Part shown: positions 23,330-31,196 of the stretch, piece after piece | How positions within the stretch are numbered: position 1 is the stretch's first letter | How the letters are laid out: every line of letters begins with the position of its first letter | Source of the DNA: Flavobacterium sp. | GTDB taxonomy: Bacteria; Bacteroidota; Bacteroidia; Flavobacteriales; Flavobacteriaceae | NCBI GenBank assembly: GCA_027484725.1 | Contig: JAIXSK010000026.1 | Coordinates: 1-64,000 of the forward strand | Length of the DNA stretch: 64,000 nucleotides | Direction of reading: 5' to 3' | Position numbers and translations under genes: made by a program | The notes under the pieces: model-generated | Told to the model about the DNA's origin: nothing | The model's database searches: none | What the model saw: only the letters and a program-made list of their open reading frames with translations

Positions 23330-24024
23330 TTCGTGCTATTGCCCTTGACGACGAACCGCTTGCGCTCAAAGTTATCGAAGGCTTTTGCGCGCGCATTGAT
23401 TATATTCAGCTTGAGAAAACCTTTACCAAAAGTTCTGAAGCACACAAACACTTGCGCAAACAACCCGTTGATTTAATTTTTCTCGACATTCAAATGCCCA
23501 TGCAAAACGGGCTGAGTTTTTATGCCGACATTGAACAAAACTGTCAAGTGATTTTTACCACCGCTTTTAGCGAATATGCCGTCGAAGGTTTTAATGTGAG
23601 CGCGACCGATTACTTGCTCAAGCCTTTTTCATTTGAACGATTTGCCCAAGCCACTGACAAAGCCAAACAAAATTTTGATACACATTATAAATTTCCAAAT
23701 ACCGAGGCTCAATATTTATTCATTCGCGCTGATTATAGTTTGAATAAAATTCTAATTTCAGATATTTTATTTGTCGAAGGTTTGGACGATTACCTCAAAA
23801 TTCACATCCGCAACCAAAAAACCATAGTGGCGCGCATGACCATGAAATCTATTTTAGAAAAATTGCCTGCTACTGAATTCATGCGGGTGCACCGCTCATT
23901 CATTGTTCCGCTTTCGGCCATTGAAAAAGTGCGCAATAAAATCATTTACATTGGCGATGAAGAAATTCCGGTGAGCGCAAGTTATGAAGCGGCCTTTCAA
24001 AAAGCCATTTCCGGAAAAAAATAA
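23326..24024 (+). CDS. LytTR-family response regulator
   Basis: 232 aa. Receiver domain (ALDDEPLAL, Asp in LIFLDIQMP, Lys in YLLKPFSF), then a LytTR domain (LFVEGLDDYLKIH, EFMRVHRSFIVP, IPVSASYE). It is the partner of the LytS-type kinase, with start and stop codons overlapping (ATGA), in the usual Bacteroidetes arrangement. The cupin gene follows after 2 nt and is probably cotranscribed. Confidence 0.94.
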   Translation: MIRAIALDDEPLALKVIEGFCARIDYIQLEKTFTKSSEAHKHLRKQPVDLIFLDIQMPMQNGLSFYADIEQNCQVIFTTAFSEYAVEGFNVSATDYLLKPFSFERFAQATDKAKQNFDTHYKFPNTEAQYLFIRADYSLNKILISDILFVEGLDDYLKIHIRNQKTIVARMTMKSILEKLPATEFMRVHRSFIVPLSAIEKVRNKIIYIGDEEIPVSASYEAAFQKAISGKK

Positions 24025-24026
24025 AT

Positions 24027-24680
24027 ATGGGTGCGCAAATTTTTAAATCCGCATGGCGAACCGTTGCTCAATCTGACGAAAGTTTGACCCAATCGGTATT
24101 CATGAACTTGGCCGAAATACCAACCAATATTACCCAATTAGACGAAATATTTCTTCAACCACAAACAAAATACACCTTCGCTTTAGCTGAAAAAAGTGCC
24201 TGTTGGCTATTGCCTTTGGCAGGAGCTATTGATTTTGTTCACCATGAGCTCGAAGGATTCGTTCATATTGGTCAATTGCAAAATATGGCAACCGAAACAT
24301 CGAGCCACTGTATCATTTCAAATCCGTACGCCAATGATGCGGTTCATTTTTTAGCGATTCAATGCCCTGCAAACGCCAGCAAAACTGAACTTTTTGAGTT
24401 TGACTTATCGCAAGCAAATCAAATCATTCCGATTTTAAAAACGGATGATTCCAAAATATCCATCGGACAATTTGAAGGTCGCGCTGAAGAGGTTTATCGA
24501 TTGCTTTCTGATCAAAATAGTTTGATGGTTTTTGTTGTGCGCGGTGCATTTGAATTGCACAACCGATTGCTCGAAGCGGGCGACACTTTACTGCTCAACC
24601 AAACCTATGAGGCTGAATTTGAAGCGCTTTCAAACAATGCGTTGCTGCTTTTTATTGAAACCTTTACCGCAAAAAATTAA
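24027..24680 (+). CDS. Pirin-related bicupin-like protein
   Basis: 217 aa, no signal peptide. The C-terminal half (IGQFEGRAEEVYRLL, VFVVRGAFELHNRLLEAGDTLLL, FEALSNNALLLFIE) matches the pattern of the C-terminal cupin domain found in YhaK/pirin-like proteins (quercetinase C-terminal cupin). The N-terminal half keeps cupin-like spacing (LPLAGAIDFVHHELEGFVHIGQLQ) but lacks the His/Glu metal set of a true pirin domain, so it is likely not a quercetinase. It lies 2 nt after the LytTR regulator. Confidence 0.65.
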   Translation: MGAQIFKSAWRTVAQSDESLTQSVFMNLAEIPTNITQLDEIFLQPQTKYTFALAEKSACWLLPLAGAIDFVHHELEGFVHIGQLQNMATETSSHCIISNPYANDAVHFLAIQCPANASKTELFEFDLSQANQIIPILKTDDSKISIGQFEGRAEEVYRLLSDQNSLMVFVVRGAFELHNRLLEAGDTLLLNQTYEAEFEALSNNALLLFIETFTAKN

Positions 24681-24756
24681 TCGTTTACCTCTTTTGTTTT
24701 GGCTGAGTAATCAAAAGCAGTAGGTTTGATTTCAAATCAATCTAACGGCTCAAATT

Positions 24757-25761
24757 ATGGAAAGAAAAGAATTTTTAAAAAAAGGAGTTGGCCTATTAGG
24801 GCTAGCTATTGTGGGGCCTTCGTTGCTCAAAGCAAAAAATACTTCCGATGAAACTTTGGTCTGCTCGGTGACCAATTCAGAAACAGCAGGTCCGTTTCCA
24901 ACCATTAATCCGTCTTCACTGACCAGTGCAAATATCATCAGTGATCGAACCGGAATTCCGCTCACCATCAATATCACCATCAACAACACCAACGCAAACT
25001 GTGCAGCGCTTCAAGGTGCTCTGGTAGATATTTGGCATTGCGATAAAGATGGTTATTATTCAGAATATGGGGGTAGCGGCATGCAAAGTGTCAACTATAC
25101 TGCGGTGCACTTCTTGCGTGGTCGACAAGTAACCAATGCCAACGGATTGGTCTCTTTTCAGTCTATTTTTCCGGGCTGGTATACCGGACGCGCTACGCAC
25201 ATTCACGTACACATTTACAACGCCAGCGGAACTTCATTATTGGTCACACAAATTGCTTTTCCGGAGGGAACCAACAGCGCTGTAGCTCAAGTCAATGCCT
25301 CAACGGCCAACGGTTATACCAAAGGCATGAACGGCTATACTTACAATGCCAGTGACAATGTTTTCAGTGATGGAGTGACCAATGAACTCAGCACCATCAG
25401 TGGCGACAACACCAATGGCTATACGCTAAATCATACTATTTATGTGGCCGGACCAACGCTAGGATTAGATGAAATGAGTTTTGCACAAAATCAAGTAGGG
25501 CAAAATTTCCCGAATCCGTTTAGTGAAACAACTCAAATACCGCTGCAACTAACTTCAGCTTCAGAGGTTTCGCTTGAAATTTTTGACATGACCGGACGAC
25601 GCATAGCTGTTCCGGTACAAAAAAATCTATCTGCCGGTATGCACCAAATCAGCATCAATCGCGCTGAATATGCCCTGAGCAGCGGATACTACATTTACAA
25701 AATTACGATAAACAACGACCAAGGTGTTTACACCCAAAATAAGAGGATGCTCATTAAATAG
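24757..25761 (+). CDS. Intradiol ring-cleavage dioxygenase-like protein with T9SS sorting domain
   Basis: 334 aa. A signal-like N terminus (KKGVGLLGLAIVGPSLLKA) is followed by an intradiol dioxygenase domain (about 35-235): ETAGPFPTINP, GALVDIWHCDKDGYYSEYG with the first iron Tyr, and PGWYTGRATHIHVHI with the second Tyr and both His. The four protein iron ligands are thus present. A C-terminal type A T9SS sorting domain (about 255-334) reads NQVGQNFPNPFSETTQI, LEIFDMTGRRI, GYYIYKI and ends RMLIK. Predicted to be exported across the outer membrane; the aromatic or other substrate is unknown. Confidence 0.85.
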   Translation: MERKEFLKKGVGLLGLAIVGPSLLKAKNTSDETLVCSVTNSETAGPFPTINPSSLTSANIISDRTGIPLTINITINNTNANCAALQGALVDIWHCDKDGYYSEYGGSGMQSVNYTAVHFLRGRQVTNANGLVSFQSIFPGWYTGRATHIHVHIYNASGTSLLVTQIAFPEGTNSAVAQVNASTANGYTKGMNGYTYNASDNVFSDGVTNELSTISGDNTNGYTLNHTIYVAGPTLGLDEMSFAQNQVGQNFPNPFSETTQIPLQLTSASEVSLEIFDMTGRRIAVPVQKNLSAGMHQISINRAEYALSSGYYIYKITINNDQGVYTQNKRMLIK

Positions 25762-25788
25762 GTTTGTTTAATGGGTTAGTTTAGTGAG

Positions 25789-25819
25789 GAAAAGCGGGTG
25801 AAATTCACTCGCTTTTTTT
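25789..25819 (+). terminator. Terminator of the dioxygenase gene
   Basis: AAAAGCGGGTGAA pairs with TTCACTCGCTTTT (one G-T wobble), followed by a T run. Confidence 0.8.
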
Positions 25820-25925
25820 ATAGATGAAACCAAACAATTATTAAAAAAATAATAAATTCTTTCTACAAACAAAGAGTTCTGATTGAGCTGTTTAACTTTA
25901 CCACTTTCACGGCACTAATCTATTG

Positions 25926-26636
25926 ATGATGAAAGTAATTGGTACTTACTTGTTGTCTTTTTGGGTTCTGATTCTCGTGTGGAGTTGCGATCAAAGCACC
26001 ACCGCTCCGGTTTATTATCTACCCGACACTCCAAAAGAAATCAACTATCTGGCCTTGGGCGACAGCTACACCATTGGCCAAAGCGTTTGCACGACCTGCC
26101 GTTTTCCGGAACAGCTCAAAGCGCGATTAGAACAAAACTTTCCCGAACAGCCAGTATTGCTGCAAGTCATTGCCAAAACCGGTTGGACCACCACCAATTT
26201 GCTTTCTGAAATGAATGTAAACAATCCTTCAGACCAGTTTGATTTGGTTACTTTACTCATTGGAGTCAACAATCAATACCAAAACAAGCCTTTTTCATTG
26301 TATGAAAATGAGTTTCCGCAATTGGTCAACAAAGCCATCGCCTTGGCCAAAGGGAAAAAAGAACACTTATTGGTGGTTTCAATCCCTGATTATGCCTACA
26401 CCCCGTTCGGACAAGGCGCGGTGAACATCTCAACAGGCATAGATCAGTACAATGCTTTTGCCGAGAACTATTGCACACAAAACGGAATTGTTTTTATCAA
26501 CATCACCGACATCACGCGCTTAGGCTTACAACAACCTGATTTGGTGGCCTCAGACGGTTTGCATCCGTCGGAATTGGCCTATGCAAAATTTGTAGAAAGA
26601 ATTTTTCCAAAGGCTATAGCTGCCCTTGAACATTAA
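25926..26636 (+). CDS. SGNH/GDSL hydrolase lipoprotein
   Basis: 236 aa from ATG 25926 (a second ATG follows at once). Signal peptide with lipobox LVWSC. SGNH blocks: LALGDSYTIG with the nucleophile Ser (block I), LIGVNNQY (block III), and SDGLHPSELAYAKF with the catalytic Asp and His (block V). The fold is that of lipases and carbohydrate esterases; substrate unknown. It is convergent with the ferredoxin gene, stops 3 bp apart, so they share an end region. Confidence 0.9.
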   Translation: MMKVIGTYLLSFWVLILVWSCDQSTTAPVYYLPDTPKEINYLALGDSYTIGQSVCTTCRFPEQLKARLEQNFPEQPVLLQVIAKTGWTTTNLLSEMNVNNPSDQFDLVTLLIGVNNQYQNKPFSLYENEFPQLVNKAIALAKGKKEHLLVVSIPDYAYTPFGQGAVNISTGIDQYNAFAENYCTQNGIVFINITDITRLGLQQPDLVASDGLHPSELAYAKFVERIFPKAIAALEH

Positions 26637-26639
26637 AAT

Positions 26640-26966
26640 TTAAGCTTCCGGTGCCAACGCTATCGCCAAACCGTCTAAATCCTCGGTCAGGTGAATCTGA
26701 CAACCCAATCGGCTGTTGTCTTGTACGTTAAAAGCCTCCCAGAGCATGGCTTCTTCATCGGGGTTTTTCTCGGGCAGCACCACATCATTCAAAACATAAC
26801 ATTGGCACGACGCACACATGGCCATTCCGCCGCAAATGCCAATGGTTCCCTCGGGCGCCAATTCATAAGCGCGCACCAGTTCCATAACGTTCATGTTCAT
26901 ATCAGTAGGCGCTTGCACACTGTGCGTCACGCCTTCGCGGTCGGTGATGTGTAGGGTAATATCCAT
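26640..26966 (-). CDS. 2Fe-2S ferredoxin (adrenodoxin type)
   Basis: 108 aa. Cluster ligands: CGGMAMCASCQC (C-x5-C-x2-C near residues 45-53) and a distal Cys in SRLGCQIHL (about 89). Spacing fits vertebrate-type/ISC ferredoxins rather than plant-type. It transfers electrons, probably from the reductase encoded just upstream (27072-28124) on the same strand, to monooxygenases or Fe-S assembly. The 105-bp gap between the two genes holds a dispersed repeat element. Confidence 0.93.
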   Translation of the reverse strand: MDITLHITDREGVTHSVQAPTDMNMNVMELVRAYELAPEGTIGICGGMAMCASCQCYVLNDVVLPEKNPDEEAMLWEAFNVQDNSRLGCQIHLTEDLDGLAIALAPEA

Positions 26967-26982
26967 GCTTTTTTATTTTTCC

Positions 26983-27060
26983 TGAAGCTGTTCCGGCTGT
27001 TCGCTATATCTTTTGCTCTGAACCCCAGAACAAAAGGATGCTGCTGCCATCCGGGCTAGG
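26983..27060 (+). repeat. Dispersed intergenic element, copy 2
   Basis: Lies between the ferredoxin gene and its reductase. Core hairpin CTTTTGCTCTG / CAGAACAAAAG (one mismatch), flanked by CTGTTCGCTATAT on the left and GGATGCTGCTGCCATC on the right, ending CCGGGCTAGG. The core is shared with copy 3 in inverted orientation, the flanks with copy 1. Confidence 0.7.
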
Positions 27061-27071
27061 CTTCGCTTCTA

Positions 27072-28124
27072 TTAGTCAATTGATTTCACGACCGCTTTTT
27101 CGGCTTCTTTTCGGCTGCCGTCAAAACCGTCCACGCCCGATACGGTGGTATATTTGAGCACATATTTCTTGCCCGGGTTCAAACGCTGATACACGCTCTG
27201 ACACATCAAAGTTGCCTCGTGAAATCCGCACAAAATCAGCTTGAGTTTGCCCGGATAGGTATTTACATCGCCAATGGCATAAATTCCCGGAATATTAGTT
27301 TGATAATCCAGCGCATTGTTGACTTTGATGGCGTTTTTTTCAATCTCTAAACCCCAGTGGGCAATGGCGCCGAGTTTGGGCGTTAATCCAAACAACGGAA
27401 TAAAGAAATCGGTATCAATTGTTTGTATTGCACCATTAATATCTAAAGTCAATTGTTCTACATGACCGTTTCCGGCAATACCTACCACCTCAGCCGGTGT
27501 GATCAAATTGATTTTGCCGAGTTTTTTGAGTTCTTGCACTTTCTCAACCGAGTCTAAAGCCCCGCGAAACTCATTGCGTCGGTGTACCAAAGTAACTTCA
27601 GCAGCTACATTTGACAGAAAGATGCTCCAATCAAGCGCCGAGTCACCGCCTCCGGCAATCACGATGCGCTTATCGCGAAACAATTCCGGATCTTTGACAA
27701 AATATTCTACGCCTTTTTCTTCGTACCCAGCAATGTTTTCAATGAGTGGTTTGCGCGGCTCAAAAGTGCCCAAACCGCCCGCAATGGCAATGGCTTTGGC
27801 TTGGTGTTTTGTGCCTTTATTGGTGGTGACTACAAAACTGTCGTCTTCTAATTTTTCAATGGTTTCGGCCGTTTCTCCTAAAGTAAATCCGGGCTGAAAT
27901 TGCTTGATTTGTTCCATCAGATTGTTGACCAAATCGCCCGCCAAAACTTCGGGATAACCCGGAATATCAAAGATGGGTTTTTTGGGGTACAATTCTGCCA
28001 ATTGGCCTCCGGGTTGCGGCAAAGCATCAATCAAATGACATTTGAGTTGGAGCAAACCTGCTTCAAAAACAGCAAACAATCCGGTTGGGCCGGCGCCTAT
28101 GATGAGAATATCGGTTTTGATCAT
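27072..28124 (-). CDS. Ferredoxin--NADP+ reductase, thioredoxin-reductase-like type
   Basis: 350 aa from ATG 28124 (MIKTDILIIGAGPTGLF); the in-frame ATG at 28193 would add 23 residues before the FAD loop. FAD-binding GAGPTGLFA, NADP-binding GGGDSALDWS (near 160), and a GIYAIGDVNTYPGKLKLILCGFHEA segment typical of the TrxR-like FNR group. The redox CxxC of thioredoxin reductase is absent, as expected for FNR. It reduces ferredoxin with NADPH, or the reverse. The ferredoxin gene follows on the same strand. Confidence 0.9.
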   Translation of the reverse strand: MIKTDILIIGAGPTGLFAVFEAGLLQLKCHLIDALPQPGGQLAELYPKKPIFDIPGYPEVLAGDLVNNLMEQIKQFQPGFTLGETAETIEKLEDDSFVVTTNKGTKHQAKAIAIAGGLGTFEPRKPLIENIAGYEEKGVEYFVKDPELFRDKRIVIAGGGDSALDWSIFLSNVAAEVTLVHRRNEFRGALDSVEKVQELKKLGKINLITPAEVVGIAGNGHVEQLTLDINGAIQTIDTDFFIPLFGLTPKLGAIAHWGLEIEKNAIKVNNALDYQTNIPGIYAIGDVNTYPGKLKLILCGFHEATLMCQSVYQRLNPGKKYVLKYTTVSGVDGFDGSRKEAEKAVVKSID

Positions 28125-28217
28125 GTTCTTGGGTTTCAGATAAACGTTGTACCGCGCAAAATTCTGCAAGTACAACCGAATGAAAAATGACAAATGTCAC
28201 ACTTGTAACACTTTTTT

Positions 28218-28301
28218 GCGTGAGGGATTGCAACGGTATCCTTTTGTTCTGGGGTTCAGAACAAAAGATAAAGTGAAAAGCCCGACCCTTGTTGGCACGC
28301 C
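28218..28301 (-). repeat. Dispersed intergenic element, copy 3 (inverted)
   Basis: Lies 94 bp upstream of the reductase ATG. CTTTTGTTCTG and CAGAACAAAAG form a perfect 11-bp stem. Flanks read GAGGGATTGCAACGGTATC and, on the far side, AGCCCGACCC...GGCACGCC. It is inverted relative to copy 2, so the two copies bracket the reductase gene. Confidence 0.7.
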
Positions 28302-28307
28302 ATACTT

Positions 28308-28547
28308 TTAAGCCACATTGACAACTGACTCAATCTGCGGCGCAAACTTTTTGATGGTCGTTTCAACACCGGCTTTGAGCGTCATTTGGTTGACACTGCA
28401 ACTGGTGCAAGCGCCTTCGAGTCTGACCTTGACGTGTTTGCCTTCTTCTATAGATACCAAGGTGATATCGCCGCCGTCAGAATTCAAAAACGGACGAATT
28501 TCTTCGAGCGCTTTTTCAACATTGTGGGTTAATTCTTCTGTAGTCAT
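28308..28547 (-). CDS. NifU-like C-terminal domain protein (Fe-S scaffold)
   Basis: 79 aa, a stand-alone NifU C-terminal (NFU) domain: VEKALEEIRPFLNSDGGDI, then EGACTSCSVNQMTLKAGVE with the CxxC that holds a transient 4Fe-4S cluster, and a terminal helix. It is a cluster carrier. The Mrp gene lies 84 bp upstream on the same strand, which supports a shared Fe-S delivery role. The 84-bp gap holds AATTTGGAAA-type repeats in inverted form. Confidence 0.93.
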   Translation of the reverse strand: MTTEELTHNVEKALEEIRPFLNSDGGDITLVSIEEGKHVKVRLEGACTSCSVNQMTLKAGVETTIKKFAPQIESVVNVA

Positions 28548-28631
28548 ATTTTTAATTTGGAAATTTGGAAATTTGAAAATTCAGGTAACAGCTATCGATT
28601 GCATTTCCAAATTTTCAAATTATCTCATTGT

Positions 28632-29768
28632 CTAATTTTTTTTTACAGCCGAGCAACCTGCCATCGTGGTGATTTTGATGGCCTCGGTAGGCGGCAAATT
28701 TTCGTTTCGGCTCACCACTTCTTGTACGACGTTGCGTGTGATGTCTTCAAATACTTTTTCAATAACCGAAGCGGTTTGCAGCGCCGCAGGTCGGCCGTAA
28801 TCACCGGCTTCGCGAATGCTTTGTACAATGGGCACTTCACCCAAAAACGGCACTTGTAAATCTTCGGCGAGGTTGCGCGCGCCTTCTTTTCCGAAGATGT
28901 AATATTTGTTTTCCGGAAGTTCTTCAGGGGTAAAATAAGCCATGTTTTCAATGATGCCCAACACCGGAACTTTGATGCTGTCTGACAAAAACATCGAAAC
29001 ACCTTTTTTGGCATCGGCAAGTGCCACAGCTTGCGGCGTACTCACCACTACTGCACCGGTAATCGGCAATGATTGCATGATGGATAAATGAATATCGCCG
29101 GTGCCCGGTGGCAAATCAATCAATAAGAAATCAAGTGGGCCCCAATCGGCATCAAAAATCATTTGGTTGAGCGCTTTGGCCGCCATGGGTCCGCGCCAAA
29201 TAACGGCTTGCCCCGGAGCTGTAAAAAAACCTATTGAAAGCATTTTGACTTCATAGCTTTCTATCGGTTTCATTTTTGAACGACCCTCTACAGTAACTGA
29301 AAGTGGTTTTTCGTTTTCAACATCAAACATAATCGGCATCGACGGACCATAAATATCGGCATCGAGTACACCAACTGAAAAGCCCATTTTGGCCAGGGTA
29401 ACAGCCAAATTGGCGGTCACAGTTGATTTACCTACGCCGCCTTTGCCTGAAGCTACCGCAATAATATTGCTGATGCCCGGAATGGCTTTGCCTTTGATGG
29501 CGTCATCTGCTTTTTCAGGCGTTTCTACTTTGATGTTGACTTTGACCTGTGCCTCGGCCGAGACCAGGTTGTGAATGGTTTTGCGAATATCGTCTTCAGC
29601 GCGCTTTTTAATGTGCATGGCCGGGCTATGCAAGACCAATTCAACCACTACTTCATTGCCAAAAGTAAGCACGTTGGTGACGGCTCCGCTTTCGACCATA
29701 TTTTTCCCCTCTCCGGCCACCGTGATGGTTTCAAGGGCGGCCATGATGGATTTTCTGTCTATTTTCAT
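28632..29768 (-). CDS. mrp: Mrp/ApbC-family Fe-S cluster carrier ATPase
   Basis: 378 aa. An N-terminal MIP18/DUF59 domain (residues about 5-85) precedes the P-loop domain with the deviant Walker A GKGGVGKST (near 110), DADIYGPSMP and DLPPGTGD. In E. coli ApbC a CxxC pair follows the phrase ENM; here the phrase reads ENMAYFTPEELPENKYYIFG and has no Cys. One Cys remains near the C terminus (MAGCSAVKKN). It delivers Fe-S clusters to target enzymes. A promoter lies at 29825-29853. Confidence 0.93.
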   Translation of the reverse strand: MKIDRKSIMAALETITVAGEGKNMVESGAVTNVLTFGNEVVVELVLHSPAMHIKKRAEDDIRKTIHNLVSAEAQVKVNIKVETPEKADDAIKGKAIPGISNIIAVASGKGGVGKSTVTANLAVTLAKMGFSVGVLDADIYGPSMPIMFDVENEKPLSVTVEGRSKMKPIESYEVKMLSIGFFTAPGQAVIWRGPMAAKALNQMIFDADWGPLDFLLIDLPPGTGDIHLSIMQSLPITGAVVVSTPQAVALADAKKGVSMFLSDSIKVPVLGIIENMAYFTPEELPENKYYIFGKEGARNLAEDLQVPFLGEVPIVQSIREAGDYGRPAALQTASVIEKVFEDITRNVVQEVVSRNENLPPTEAIKITTMAGCSAVKKN

Positions 29769-29824
29769 TTTGCTGCGTTAAAATGTATTTCAGCTTAATT
29801 TTTATTTAAACTGATTTTAGACGG

Positions 29825-29853
29825 CAAAGATAATATGAAATGTTGTGAAACAA
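29825..29853 (-). promoter_or_regulatory. Promoter of mrp
   Basis: Minus strand: TTG (29853-29851), 18-nt spacer, TATCTTTG (29832-29825), the Bacteroidetes consensus at legal spacing. Confidence 0.7.
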
Positions 29854-29897
29854 GGGTTAATGAATTGAAAATCTTTATAGCACTTTTGCGAAAAACT

Positions 29898-31196
29898 TTA
29901 AAGCGTTTGCCCTTGCATGAGCTTGATTTTAAAATCAGTAAACTGAATCATGAGCTGGTTTTTAAGCTGATCAAATTGTGCATTGAGCCACTGGTTTTTG
30001 ACCGAAGCAAACACGAGAGCATCCATTTTTCCGGAATTGAATTTAGCTTGAGAAGTTTTGAATGAAGCCTCAGCCCACTGAGTGACTTGATCAAATTGCG
30101 GCCGAAGTTGTTCAAAATTGGTCTTTTTTTGCGCTTCGGTATCGAGCTGATTTTTGAGTTGTTGCTTGGCTTGTTCAAGCGCACATTTGCTTTTTTGTTC
30201 TTCAATGCGCGCTGCTGAAACCGACCGATTGTTTTTAAAACCATTGAACACCGGCACATATAATTGTAAGCCTACTTGTTGATTTTTGTTGTTCTTGAAC
30301 TGCGTATGAAAATCATCGACCACCACACTGGACTGATTGAGCGGTTTGTAGTAAAAAGTTGAAGCGCTGTAATAGGTAGACAAAGTTGGTAAATTGCGCG
30401 CTCGAATGCGTCGCCGATCGGCCATACTCGCCTGTAAATTTAGTTCCGCCGATTTGATTTTCGGGCTTGAAAAATCTGTTCTGTTCCTTGCAGATGGTTC
30501 TATACTTTCTGGTTTTTCGAGTAAAATCTGTTCGGGCAAAACTGCATCAACGCTGATGAGTTGCATCAATTCACGTTTGCGCAAAGCAGCGAGTTGTTGG
30601 GTTTCTGACAGCCTGAGTTGCTCTTGGGCATGACCAAGTTGCATATCGTACAAATCACTTTGGGGTTTGCTGCCCAGGGCAACCTCTTTGCTGATGCGAT
30701 CTAAATTAAATTGAGCGTTTTTGAATTGTTCTTCTTGAATGTGCTGCAATTCTTGGAAAAACAAAGCCTGTAAATAACTCTCCAGAATTTGCAACTTGTA
30801 TTCGCTTTCAAAAACGGCCAGATCAGCTTGGGCTATTTTTTGGTCGATACCGCTGCGCACTCGGCTGGCCAGCAATTCAAAATTGAGTAAATTCATTTGC
30901 GCATTCAAGAAAAAACTATCGTTCTGAATATTTGAACTTACCCTGCCATTGGTGGCCGGATCAATTGTAGAACCAAAATTATAACTCTGAATACCGCTGA
31001 ACGAAACTTCGGGCATCCAGAGTAAAGCCAAAGGCTGATGTAATTTTTGTGCTTTTTTGACCTGAAGGTTTTTGATTTGGGCCTCAAGACTGTTTTTCAT
31101 TCCTTGGTCAAAGCATCGCTGCAAAGTCCAAAGATCCGTTTGGGCAAAGCTCAAAACGGTATACAAAAAACACAAAAGCATTAATTTCTTATTCAT
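29898..31196 (-). CDS. TolC-family outer membrane efflux protein
   Basis: 432 aa from ATG 31196, which gives the signal peptide MNKKLMLLCFLYTVLSFAQ; the ORF can be extended upstream to 31253 inside the permease gene but only with non-signal residues. The gene overlaps the permease by 8 nt. Two outer-membrane efflux repeats of long helices (SLEAQIKNLQVKKAQK, QLGHAQEQLRLSETQQ, AEASFKTSQAKFNSGKMD, near its end). It forms the outer-membrane duct for the ABC exporter of this operon. Last gene of the operon. Confidence 0.93.
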   Translation of the reverse strand: MNKKLMLLCFLYTVLSFAQTDLWTLQRCFDQGMKNSLEAQIKNLQVKKAQKLHQPLALLWMPEVSFSGIQSYNFGSTIDPATNGRVSSNIQNDSFFLNAQMNLLNFELLASRVRSGIDQKIAQADLAVFESEYKLQILESYLQALFFQELQHIQEEQFKNAQFNLDRISKEVALGSKPQSDLYDMQLGHAQEQLRLSETQQLAALRKRELMQLISVDAVLPEQILLEKPESIEPSARNRTDFSSPKIKSAELNLQASMADRRRIRARNLPTLSTYYSASTFYYKPLNQSSVVVDDFHTQFKNNKNQQVGLQLYVPVFNGFKNNRSVSAARIEEQKSKCALEQAKQQLKNQLDTEAQKKTNFEQLRPQFDQVTQWAEASFKTSQAKFNSGKMDALVFASVKNQWLNAQFDQLKNQLMIQFTDFKIKLMQGQTL

